Source: Zea mays (taxonomy: Eukaryota; Streptophyta; Magnoliopsida; Poales; Poaceae). From it: 64,000 nucleotides of DNA. The stretch lies in assembly GCF_902167145.1 (NCBI RefSeq), contig NC_050098.1:18930501-18994500 (forward strand). The letters run 5' to 3'. This document shows, one piece after another, positions 35,509 through 44,749 of the stretch; position 1 is the first letter of the stretch, and every line of letters begins with the position of its first letter. The notes below the pieces were generated by a model. It was not told the origin of the DNA and did no database searches. It saw only the letters and a program-made list of their open reading frames with translations. The position numbers and the translations under genes were made by a program.

Positions 35509-35774
35509 AGGGTTGGCCGCGCGGGGAAGGACGGGACGGCGCTCGCGTAAGCCTCTCGCTCCCTCCCGCGTGGACGCTTGTAACCCCCTACTGCAAGCGC
35601 ACCCGACCTGGGCGCGGGACAAACACAAAGGCCGCGGTTTTCAACTTTTACGCCTGTCTCCCTTCGGCTTCTTCCCCCCTTCGCGCTCCGTCTCGCGCCG
35701 ACCCATCTGGGCTGGGGCACGCGGCGACAATTTACTCGTCGGTCCAGGGACCCCCCGGGTTCGAAACGCCGACA
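35509..35774 (+). repeat. Inverted copy of the Huck LTR U5 end, forming a palindrome
   Basis: 266 bp, the reverse complement of LTR positions corresponding to 23176-23441, ending ACGCCGACA at 35774. With 35322-35508 it forms an inverted repeat with arms of 187 bp and a 79-bp centre. The arms share variants (for example GGAGCGCG) that the 3' LTR lacks. The junction lies at CAGTAGAGGG. Confidence 0.9.
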
Positions 35775-36485
35775 CTCTTAGATAGAATTAGTTCCGAAAT
35801 ACATATTGATATGCCTTGTCTTCCAAGTAGATGAGGTACCCCTCATGTGTGGGCTCCTTGAGTAGCCAGCTTTGGTGTATCTCGATACATGTTGTTTTTC
35901 ATATGATGAGGTATCCTAGGTACATATCATCAATAGTAGACCTTGACCTTTGTGTGACTACAAAAATTGATTGGAGGGTTTATCTTGATGGAAGTTAGAA
36001 TGTGAGAAACTTTTGCGTTTGGATGATCTATTGTTGGTGAAGTCAATTGGGTCCATGTAGTGCACCCAATGGGTGTAACACATGAGCCTTGAAGTGGTTT
36101 TAAGGATTTAACAGAGGGTAATATTAAAGTCAGTGCCCCCTTCTACACAAGTACCATGCATACCAAGTGATGGTTAAGGTGTAGCATGACAATGACATGC
36201 ATAAGCAATTGTGGTCAAAGACGTTGCCAAATGCGTCATGATTTGCTTGAGGGAGCCAATGGCGACATGTCGAAATGGTTGTGGTAGAAGGCATGGTTGG
36301 AGACATTTGACCATCGAGGGAATCCTAGTGGAGATATGCTTGAGTGGTCATAGTTGATCACATCGTCAATGATGACCAACTCAAGGTAACCCGTCGAAGG
36401 CGTACTCGAGTGGTCAACGTTGGCAAAGAGGTCGATGATGGTGTGATCGCTTGAGATAACCTATTGTTCAAGAGAGCCCAACTAT
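35775..36485. other. Non-coding flank to the right of Huck-1, perhaps old LTR
   Basis: Continues the sequence left of Huck-1 after the CTCTT/CTCCT flank. The style resembles a decayed LTR, but no ends, primer site or gene are visible. Confidence 0.35.
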
Positions 36486-37263
36486 TTATTCTAATGATTC
36501 TAAGTTAGAGATTTCAATTTGAAAATCCCTTCTTTCTTTTTTAAGCTTACCTTCATGGCTAAACCCCCATCCTTTAAAATTATGATGCATAAGTTTTAAT
36601 TTTTTGTTGAATTTTGTCAAGAGTTGGCTTGGCTCTACAAGTGGACTTCCATATTCTTTATGCTTGCACATAAAAATTTGGGTTGTTTAACTAGCACTTT
36701 CCAAATTGAATAAAATGGATTTCGGTTGGGTTTGTCTAGAATGAGTAAACGATTGTGATTTGATCAAAGTATTAGGAAACTTATCCTCCTAATCTTTTAT
36801 TACTAGGATTCTAACTAACCTCTCCATAGTAAGAAACTCTTGATTGTTGGACCAATTAAAGACATATATAATTCTCTTAGCTCATGAAAATTTATAAGGG
36901 CATTAAACATGTCAGGATGTTTTATGAACACCATTGTTCTTATTTATTTCTTTGGCATACCTAATGATGTTAAAATCACCAACAATAATGGTGGGATTTT
37001 ATTTGATGGACCAAAAAGAGAGTTCAATGAGAAAGGTCATCGTATTATCTTTTTGAGCAACACCATAAACCACAAACATTTATACTTTTTCTCTATTTTT
37101 GTCCCATAAATTGGCACCAACCATGAAATTACCTTGTTTAAATGACCCAACATCATAGAGGTCAATTTTAATACCCACTAATATCCCACAAACTTGCCCT
37201 TAAATGGGTTCCACAATCAAAGGAAGATATGTTGATTACCATTTTTCCAAGGAAAAAGTCCAA
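36486..37263 (-). pseudogene. LINE (L1-type) ORF2 fragment: end of endonuclease and linker
   Basis: Minus-strand translation in broken frames shows features of an L1 endonuclease end, including a GDFN motif near 36955-36970 followed by RYAKEINKNNG, and farther down a linker (36671-36486) with FKGWGFSHEGKLKKER, typical between endonuclease and reverse transcriptase. The reverse transcriptase is missing, so the fragment stops near 36486. It is the continuation of 38079-38297 across a foldback insertion. Confidence 0.55.
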
Positions 37264-37994
37264 AATACTCCTCTCACCTACAAACAATGTCACATAACCC
37301 CCCCGGTTCATTGTATCCCCCACTCCTTTAAGTTGGTTCAGTTTACCCCCTTAATAAAATTTATTTTTTCATTATTTATGTACAAATTGGGTTTTCATTT
37401 AAAATTTTGTTGGTTAGTAGCTAATAGTATAATTTAGCCTATAAAATATATTATGATTTTTTATAATTATTTTTGTTAGATTAGTGATCAGATAAGATAA
37501 TAACTTTGATGGTACAAAACTAAATATGATAATAAATCTTAACATATTTTTCTAACACAAGTTATGATGTTCTTAATCATCTCAAAAAACATTAACTTGA
37601 AATTCAACTTGTACATAGAGAAACGAAAAAGACATCCTGTTCGAGGAAGATTTATCTTTTTCGTTTATCCATGGACAAGTTGAATTTCAAGTTTATATTT
37701 TTTAAGGTGATCGAGGACATCATAACTTATGTTAAAAATATGTTATTATTTTTATCATTATTTTATATGTACTTTTGTACCATTAAAGTTATTATCTTAT
37801 CTGATCTCTACCCTATCAAAATAAATATAAAAAATATAACATATTTTTCAAGGTTAAATTATGATATTAACTACTAATTAACAAAATTTGAACTGAGATC
37901 TCAGTTTCTACATAAAAAATTAAGAAGACAAATATCTTTCGGGGTAAATTGAACCAACATAAAGGAGTGGAGGGTAAAATAAACTAAAAATACT
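37264..37994. mobile_element. Long foldback (inverted-repeat) element
   Basis: Two arms of about 330 bp mirror each other around a centre near 37640 (GAAACGAAAAAGACATCC opposite TTTATCTTTTTCG). Matching marks include CCCACTCCTTTAAGTTGG (37317) with the reverse complement of CCAACATAAAGGAGTGG (37951), and ATCAGATAAGATAATAAC (37488) with GTTATTATCTTATCTGAT (37787). Outer ends are approximate. No coding. It resembles a foldback or large MITE and splits a LINE fragment. Confidence 0.7.
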
Positions 37995-37997
37995 TTA

Positions 37998-38078
37998 GGG
38001 CTAGTTTATGAGCCACAAAATCGGAGGGAATTCTAGCCCCTCTAATCTTCTCTAGTTTTGTGGCTCCCAAACTAGCCT
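37998..38078. mobile_element. Tiny MITE (81 bp)
   Basis: Ends GGGCTAGTTTATGAGCCAC and GTGGCTCCCAAACTAGCCT are inverted, flanked by TTA on both sides (37995-37997, 38079-38081). The TTA duplication fits PIF/Harbinger (Tourist-like). Confidence 0.65.
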
Positions 38079-38297
38079 TTAGGGGTTTATGTGAATATTG
38101 TCTATAGATGAGAGGAGTAATTTGGACTTTTTCATTTTTTTCAATAACTTGGCATCACAATCTTTAATCATAATTTCTTGTAAAATAATAACGTGAAAAT
38201 CATAGTGGTAGATAAGATTTTTTTTCAGAAATGTGGAGAGATCTTTGTTTTTAAGGCCTCTGCGGTTCCAAATTAATAATTGCAATGTCATTTTCAC
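38079..38297 (-). pseudogene. LINE ORF2 fragment: start of endonuclease
   Basis: A 72-residue minus-strand frame begins MKMTLQLLIWNRRGLKNK and contains VIILQEIMIKDCDAKLLKK. This fits the start of an L1-type apurinic endonuclease (WNxRGL, then LQE with the catalytic Glu). It is cut by the adjacent MITE and foldback and continues below 37263. Confidence 0.6.
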
Positions 38298-38663
38298 CTT
38301 TTATTTGTATTTTTTGGAGGTAGAAAATTTAATAATCATTGTTCCTCTTCCTTTGAGGAGACCAAGATTTTTCTATGTCTGCTGTTTTTTCTTTAGATCA
38401 GAAGACAGTTTGACTTTATCGTGTGGCACCATTCAGGCCCAACATCCATCCTTCAGCCTAAGACGGTCGTACGTAACAGCCTAAGCTACTCAATGTCGGC
38501 CCAGTTAGAATTGCTTACCACACGCGTGAGGGAAATAGCAATGAGTCCATGATCGGTTGATCACCTTCCTCCCAATAATAAAAATAAAATCCATTTCACG
38601 GTTCACCTCTCAACTTTCCTCGAAGAATGATTTACCTCCTCCGATAGAATAAATAGTTTTGTG
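38298..38663. other. Unassigned AT-rich stretch, possibly the end of LINE ORF1
   Basis: The part next to 38298 may be the ORF1-ORF2 spacer and the ORF1 end of the LINE. From about 38420 on I see no recognisable feature. Confidence 0.3.
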
Positions 38664-38679
38664 ATCTCCTTCAACTTTT

Positions 38680-38991
38680 AAAAAAAACTCGGCTGGGGAG
38701 GGAAAGACCGCCCTCCCGGTATTATATTAAGAAGAGACCGAAACAATGGTCCCGGCCGAGAAAATCCCCGAACCCTGGCCCCCCATCACTAACGGGCCGA
38801 CGTCAACTGTCCACTCTGCAACGGCCCAACCAGAGCGTGGCGCACAGGACATCATAACCCGAGAGCGGATGGGGCACAGCGAGGGGATTTTTTTTAATCC
38901 AGCCTGAAAATTCGCTCCCAAGGAGAATCAAACCCAGGACTTGGAGGTGCTACTTGGAAGTCCTTAACCACTAGGCTAGAGGCCCTTTTGC
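38680..38991 (-). mobile_element. tRNA-derived SINE with LINE-like tail
   Basis: Minus strand: A box TAGCCTAGTGG (38968-38978) and B box GGTTTGATTCT (38924-38934) form an internal pol III promoter. The 3' part ends in CCGGGAGGGCGGTCTTTCC and CAGCCGAG followed by a T run, a tail I recall from maize LINEs. A 16-bp target duplication, ATCTCCTTCAACTTTT, flanks it exactly (38664-38679 and 38992-39007). Maize SINE families of this type are known; this copy looks full length. Confidence 0.85.
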
Positions 38992-39167
38992 ATCTCCTTC
39001 AACTTTTGAAGCCGTAAAAATTTGCTCCCTATGTGGTTTTCAAAACAGTTTTGCTCGACGCTAATTTATCCGTCCTACGTCTACGTAGTGCCACCTTAGT
39101 GATAAGAAAGATAAATGTAAACCACGACGATAGTTTCAAAAGGTTTAGACTATAAAAATACTTTTTA

Positions 39168-39284
39168 GGCTCAGTTTGGAAACCCTATTTTTTCAAGAGA
39201 TTTTCATTTTTCTAAGGAAAATTAATTCATTTTTCCTTTGAAAAATAAAAATTCCTTAGGAAAATGGAGTTCCCAAACATGCCC
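39168..39284. mobile_element. Tourist-like MITE (117 bp)
   Basis: Ends GGCTCAGTTTGGAAACCC and GGAGTTCCCAAACATGCCC are imperfect inverted repeats flanked by TTA (39165-39167, 39285-39287). The centre is AT-rich and self-complementary (CCTAAGGAAAATTAATTC region). Confidence 0.65.
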
Positions 39285-39367
39285 TTATAAAAAAAATAAC
39301 ATGGTTTGGACCAAATGCAACTAAAATTCTAGAATGAAATCTAATCTTTGAAAACACATAACAGTTT

Positions 39368-40856
39368 TGTCGGCGTTTCGACCTCGGGGGGTCCCTGGAC
39401 CGACGAGTAAATTATCGCCGCGAGACGGAGCACGAAGGGGGGAAGAAACACGCAAAAGGGGAAACCCGCGGCCTTCGTGTTGCCCTGCGCCCAGGTCGGG
39501 TGCGCTTGCAGTAGGGGGTTACAAGCGTCCGCGTGGGAGAGAGCCTTATGCGCCGGCCCGTTCCCCCGCGCGGCCAACCTCCTCGTACGAGAGCCTTGGA
39601 CCTTCTTTTTATAGGCGTAAGGAGAGGGTCCAGGTGTACAATGGGGGTGTAGCAATGTGCTAACGTGTCTAGCAGAGAGGAGCTAGAGCCCTAAGTACAT
39701 GTCGTCGTGGCAGTCGGAGAGGTTTTGGCACCCTGTTCATATGATGTTGTGGTCGTCGGAGGAGAGCTGGAGCCCTGCGGAAGGACAGCTGTCGGGGCTG
39801 TCGAATCCTTGCTGACGTCTCCTTGCTTCCGTAAGGGGCTAAGAGCCGCCGTCGTCATGGAGCACGTGGGGCGCCATCATTATTTGTTTACCGGGGCGAG
39901 CCAGATGGGACGCCGGTCTTGTTCCCCGTAGCCTGAGCTAGCTAGGGGTAGGGTAATGATGCCCCCCCTGTGACGTGGTCGGTCCGAGCCCTAGGTCGGG
40001 CAAGGCAGAGGCTCCTCCGAGGTCGAGGTCGAGTCCGTCTTCCGAGGTCGAGGTCGAGTCCGAGCCCCGGGTCGGGCGAGGCGGAGACCGTCTTCCGAGG
40101 CCGAGGCTGTGTCCGAGCCGTGGGGTCGGGCGAGGCGGAGTTCGTCGTCCAGCGTCGAGGTTGAGCCCGAGCCTTGGGGTCGGGCGAGGCAGAGACCGTC
40201 TTCCGAGGCCGAGGCTGTGTCCGAGCCCTGGGGTCGGGCGAGGCGGAGTCTGTCGTCTTCTGAGTTGTGGTTGAGTTCGAGCCCTGGGGTCGGGCGAGGC
40301 GAAGTCCATCTTCCGAGGCCGAGACGGGGGCCGAGCCCTGGGGTCGGGCGAGGCGGAGCTTCCTATGGCGCAGAGGCTGGACTTAGATGCTGTCAATCTC
40401 ACTCTGTCGAGTGGCACAGCAGTCGGAGCGACGCAGGCGACGATGTTTTCTTGTCAGGTCGGTCAGTGGAGCGGCGAAGTGACTACGGTCACTTCAGCTC
40501 TGTCGACTGAGGAGCGCGCGTCAGGATAAGATGTCAGGCGATCCTTGCATTAAATGCTCCTGCGATACGGTTGGTTGGCGTGACGATCTGGCCAAGGTTG
40601 CTTCTCTGCGAAGACTGGGCCTCGGGCGAGCCAAAGGTGTGTCCGTTGCTTGAGGGGGCCCTCGGGCGAGACGTGAATCCTCCGGGGTCGGCCGCCTTTG
40701 CCCGAGGCTAGGCTCGGGCGAGGCGAGATCGTGTCCTTTGAGAGGACTGAGCCTTGACCTTAATCGCGCCCATCAGGCCTTTGCAGCTTTGTGCTGATGG
40801 GGGTTACCAGCTGAGATTAGGAGTCTTGGGGGTACCCCTAATTATGGTCCCCAACA
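39368..40856 (-). repeat. 3' LTR of Huck-2 (1489 bp)
   Basis: Minus strand from TGTTGGGGACC (40856; one change from TGTCGGGG) to CGCCGACA (39368). Relative to the other Huck LTRs, about 30 bp are missing near 39417-39420, between short CGCG-type repeats. It has GC-rich repeats of about 54-60 bp at 40010-40350. Confidence 0.9.
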
Positions 40857-43365
40857 GTAGCCCCCGAGCCTCGAAGGGAGTGTTGATACTCGCTTGGAGG
40901 CTTTTGTCGCACTTTTTTGCAAGGGGACCGGCCTTCCTCGGTCGCGTTTCGTTCCAGTGGGTGCGCGCGAGCGCACCCGCCGGGTGTAGCCCCCGAGGCC
41001 TCGGAGGAGTGGTTTGACTCCTTCGAGGTCTTAGCGCGTTTCGTCATGCTTCGGCCGGTCTGATTGTTCCCTCATGCGAACTGGTCGTAGCCCGGGTGCA
41101 TAGTCGAGTCCTAAGTTCTCGGGCTGGTATGTTGACGCCGTCAACGGTTTGGCCGGAGCCAGGTTTGCGAGAGCAGCCCCCGAGCCTCCACACAGAGCGA
41201 GAGGACGGTCAAGGACAGACTCGGCTTTTTTCATACGCCCCTGCGTCGCCTTTCCGCAAGGAGGAGGGGGGAAAGCACCATGTTGCCCTCGGAGGGCGTC
41301 GAACATGGTGTCTCTAGTGAGTTGCTAACGGGTGATCCGAGTTGACGCCCGTGCGGCCGTGCCCCATTCGTTAGGGGTCGGCTAGTGGCCCGGAGGCGCG
41401 CTCCAAAAGTACCTGCGGGTGATTCGCCGGACCCGGTCCCCTTTTGACGGGGTCCGAGGGCTCGATGCCTCCCTCTGGTGGGATTTCGTTACAAAATCGT
41501 TCCCGTGGGTCTCAGAAATGTCCTAGGGTACCTCGGGAGCGTAGCCCGAGCCTTGGTTATGTATCGAACGTACCCAGGGTCATCCATCGCTCTGCATGCT
41601 CTGAGGCGGCTGTCAGAACCCTTCGAGGGCCAGCCTACAAACCCCTGATCAGTAGTGGGCACGGAGCCCGAGTGGCCTGAGGCGGCTGTTGAACCCTTTC
41701 GAGGGGCCAGCCTTCGAACCTCTGACCAGTAGTGGGCGCGGATCCCGAGTGCTCTGAGGCGGCTGTTGAACCCTTCTGAGGGGCCAGCCTTCGAACCTCT
41801 GATCAGTAGGGGGGCTCGGGGCCCGCTTCCTTCGCGGAGAAGGATCCCTTTCGGAGTATCCCCTTTCCCAGTCCCTGTGGCAAGAGAGAGAAAGAGGAAG
41901 TGGAAAAGGATACGAAATTGAATGACGTGGCGCACCTTTTTTGACGCGGTCATTATGGCGGAGGTGAAGCGTCTCCTGCTTCGCCTGCAGGAGGTGCCGC
42001 CTGTCCTGCCGCAGAGTTAATGCGACGGGACGAGTGGTTCGCGGGGCAGCCGTTGTGCGTGCGTGAGCCGTTCGAGGAACAGAACATGGGTGCGTCGTCT
42101 TCACTCCGTGGGAGAGGGCTCTCTCGCTGTCCCAGGAGGGGACGTGAGTCTGCAGGCGACTTGACCGCTGCTTCCGCCCGCCTGCCACCGCCATTACTGC
42201 CGGCCCATTTCTGGCTGTATCGACCATCGCGCCTTCTCCCGCGGCTGACTGACCCGTGACCGATGTGCTCGGTTGGCACTGTCGGGTCATGCGCAGGGTC
42301 ACCTCGAGTCGCGGCACTGGTTCCACAGTCGAGAAGGCGCGGTACTGGCGCGAGTGGCGGTGCAGTTTCTTGCACGTAGTAACCAGCGCGCTGGTTACAT
42401 GACGTGTGGGCCTGGGCCTCCATACTGGACGCGTCGAAGTCGAAAGGGTGCGCCCCCTTGGTGCGGTCGCATGCCACCTGCATGGCGGTCCGCCCTTTCA
42501 CCCGCTGGTCCGGGCGATATTGGAGGAATGCTTGTAACCGCTGGGCAGTTGTGCGCCCCGCGCGCGGCGGTTTTGGCTCCTTCCGTCCTGGGCCAGTTTG
42601 CATGACGCGTGGGACCCAACCCCCGTGTCGTAGGGGGAGGACCTTGGAGCGTGTTGGAGAAGACTCGGTCCGCGCCGGCTGAGGACACAAGTGGGGAGAG
42701 TCACCTTTAAAAGGAGGGTGACCCCCTTGGATGGCAACCATGTCTTCGCACTCTCCTCATGCATCGCGCCCTTCCACCTTCCGAGCCCCCGGATGGGGAG
42801 CCCTCGCGTCGCTTTCGTCTTGCTGTCGTTGGAGGAACGCAACTTCGCGGAAGTTGGTACCTTTCAGCCATCGCTCGGCTTCAAGGATTTTCATCAGGCA
42901 GCCCGGCTGCATCCCCTCGCCGGTGGTCACCCAAGACGGTGACCACCAGTTCCAGGGTGGGGAGAAGCAAGCCGGGCTGCGGCCTCTGCCCCTCCCTCAG
43001 CTTCAAGGATGTTCATCATCAGTGCTAGGGAGGGGAGTGCGCCGAGTTGGGGTCCGTCTCCGCGCGGGCAGCGGCCCGCTCCTTCCCTCAGTGATCGGGG
43101 GGAAGGGCGTTCGCCGTTCGTGGTGCTGGTAGCTGCCGCTTGTCTGGCTCTCCGGTCTGAGCGGCTTCGGCGCTGCTTCCGGTGCCGCCTCTCACCGAGG
43201 CAGCCGGAAGAGGTTTCTCCGCCGACGAGATAGTCGGTGCCACCCGCGGAATGACCTCCAACTCTACGGCCTTCTGCATGTCCTCGCCCCTCGGGCGGGG
43301 ACGTGGGCGAGGGCCTTGTCGCAGTAGCGTCTGCCCTGAGGTCATCGCTGCTGTTGTTTGGCCGC
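40857..43365 (-). other. Huck-2 3' internal region, part next to the 3' LTR
   Basis: Collinear with 24844-27330 of Huck-1. The polypurine-like GGCTCGGGGGCTAC lies beside the LTR, and the block near 41590-41810 repeats GAGGCGGCTGTTGAACCC. It is cut by the Opie-like insertion at 43365 and resumes at 52919. The antisense frame is listed separately. Confidence 0.65.
42707..43365 (+). pseudogene. Huck-2 copy of the candidate antisense ORF
   Basis: Same phase as the Huck-1 frame at 26717-27271: an ATG at 42759, identical stretches such as FSSGSPAASPRRWSPKTVTT, one TAG at 43026-43028 (TGG in Huck-1), then GRGFSADEIVGATRG again in phase. TATA-like CTTTAAAAGG is kept at 42707-42716. The Opie-like element interrupts it at 43365. 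Confidence 0.4.
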
Positions 43366-44701
43366 TGAAAGGGAATTAGGCTTACACCTAGTTCCTATAT
43401 AATTTTGGTGGTTGAATTGCCCAACACAAATCTTTGGACTAACTAGTTTGTTCTAGTGTATAAGTTATACAGGTGTCAAAGGTTCACAACATAGCCAATA
43501 AAATGACCAAGTGTTGGGTTCAACAAAAGGGCAAAGAGCCAACCGTAGGCCCTCTGGTCTGGGCACACCGGACTGTCCGGTGTGCCACCGGACAGTGTCC
43601 GGTGCACCACCGGACAGTGTCCGGTGCACCAGGGGACTCCAGCTCGAACTCGCCACCTTCGGGAATTTCCAGGGGCTCTCGCGCTATAATTCACCGGACT
43701 GTCCGGTGTACACCGGACAGTGTCCGGTGCGCCATGGAGAAGCGGCCTCAGGAACTCTTCAGCTTCGGGAAAAGCCAACGGCTCGTCCGCTATAATTCAC
43801 CGGACATGTCCGGTGTGCACCGGACTGTCCGGTGTGACTCCAGCACAACGGCTATCCCGCGCCAACGGTCACCTGCAAGCGCATTTAATGCGCGCTCTGC
43901 GCGCGCAGTCGGCAGGCGCGCCCATACCGGTGCACCGGACATCAAACAGTGCATGTCCGGTGTGCACCGGACACCTCGGCAGGCCCACATGTCAGAGCTC
44001 CAACGGTCAGAATCCAACGGCAACGATGACGTGGCAAGGGGCACCGGACTGTCCGGTGTGCACCGGACTGTCCGGTGCGCCATCGAGCAGACTGGCTCCC
44101 CAACGGCCACATTTGGTGGTTGGGGCTATAAATACCCCAACCACCCCACATTCATTGCCATCCAAGTTTTCCCACTTCTCAACCACTTACAAGAGCTAGG
44201 CATTCAATTCTAGACACATACAAAGAGATCAAATCCTCTCCAATTCCACTCAAGCCTTTAGTGACTAGTGAGAGAGATTTGCCGTGTTCTTTTGAGCTCT
44301 TGCGCTTGGATCGCTTTCTTTCTTTCTCTTTTGCTCTTGTGATCAACACTCAATTGTAACCGAGGCAAGAGGCACCGATTGTGTGGTGGCCCTTGCGGGG
44401 AAGCTTTGTTCCCGGTTGATTGAGAAGAAGGAAAGCTCACTCGGTCCGAGGGACCGTTTGAGAGAGGGAAGGGTTGAAAGAGACCCGGCCTTTGTGGCCT
44501 CCTCAACGGGGAGTAGGTTTGCAAGAACCGAACCTCGGTAAAACAAATCCACGTGTCACTCTCTTTATTTGCTTGCGATTTGTTTTGCGCCCTCTCTTGC
44601 GGACTCATTTATTATTACTAACGCTAACACCGGCTTGTAGTTGTGATTATTTTTGTAAATTTCAGTTTCGCCCTATTCACCCCCCCTCTAGGCGACTATC
44701 A
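43366..44701 (+). repeat. 5' LTR of the Opie-like element
   Basis: Starts TGAAAGGGAATTAGGC, ends GGCGACTATCA. It contains about ten CACCGGAC/GTCCGGTG palindromes (43568-44085) and the TATA hairpin. It ends in a C-run-rich R/U5 region beside the primer site. Confidence 0.95.
44115..44145 (+). promoter_or_regulatory. TATA box in the loop of an inverted repeat, Opie-like LTR
   Basis: Arms GGTGGTTGGGG (44115-44125) and CCCCAACCACC (44135-44145) match perfectly, with CTATAAATA in the loop. Copied in the 3' LTR at 52327-52357. Expected to start genomic RNA about 30 bp downstream. Confidence 0.75.
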
Positions 44702-44703
44702 AT

Positions 44704-44715
44704 TGGTATCGGAGC
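44704..44715 (+). other. Primer binding site of the Opie-like element
   Basis: Reads TGGTATCGGAGC, two bases inside the 5' LTR. It matches initiator methionine tRNA apart from one change (CAG to CGG), compared with the Ji-like site TGGTATCAGAGC. Confidence 0.85.
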
Positions 44716-44749
44716 ACGGTGCTTCATTAGAGCCTAACCGCTCGAAGTG

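Larger units (their letters stand above)
23176..35774 (-). mobile_element. Huck-1: Huck-like Ty3/gypsy retrotransposon with a palindromic 5' end
   Basis: On the minus strand: a remnant 5' LTR (35322-35508), primer site, gag-protease, pol with two RNase H domains, a 4-kb 3' region and a full 1668-bp 3' LTR (23176-24843). LTR termini (TGTCGGGGACC to CGCCGACA), LTR size and a GC-rich internal region fit Huck (tentative). The right end is an inverted copy of the U5 end of the LTR. The whole unit is flanked by CTCCT (23171-23175) and CTCTT (35775-35779), a duplication with one mismatch. Confidence 0.85.

Noticed and set aside
38924..38978. A tRNA gene
   Set aside because: A and B boxes are present but the rest does not fold as a tRNA. 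The 16-bp duplication and LINE-like tail show a SINE.
43568..44085. Regular CCGGAC repeats as a possible CRISPR array
   Set aside because: Repeats are short palindromes at uneven distances inside a plant LTR; there are no spacers of constant length and no cas genes.
43473..44213. A 246-codon frame in the Opie-like LTR, repeated at 51685-52425
   Set aside because: It lies wholly within the LTR, crosses the palindromes and TATA box, and repeats only because the LTR is repeated.
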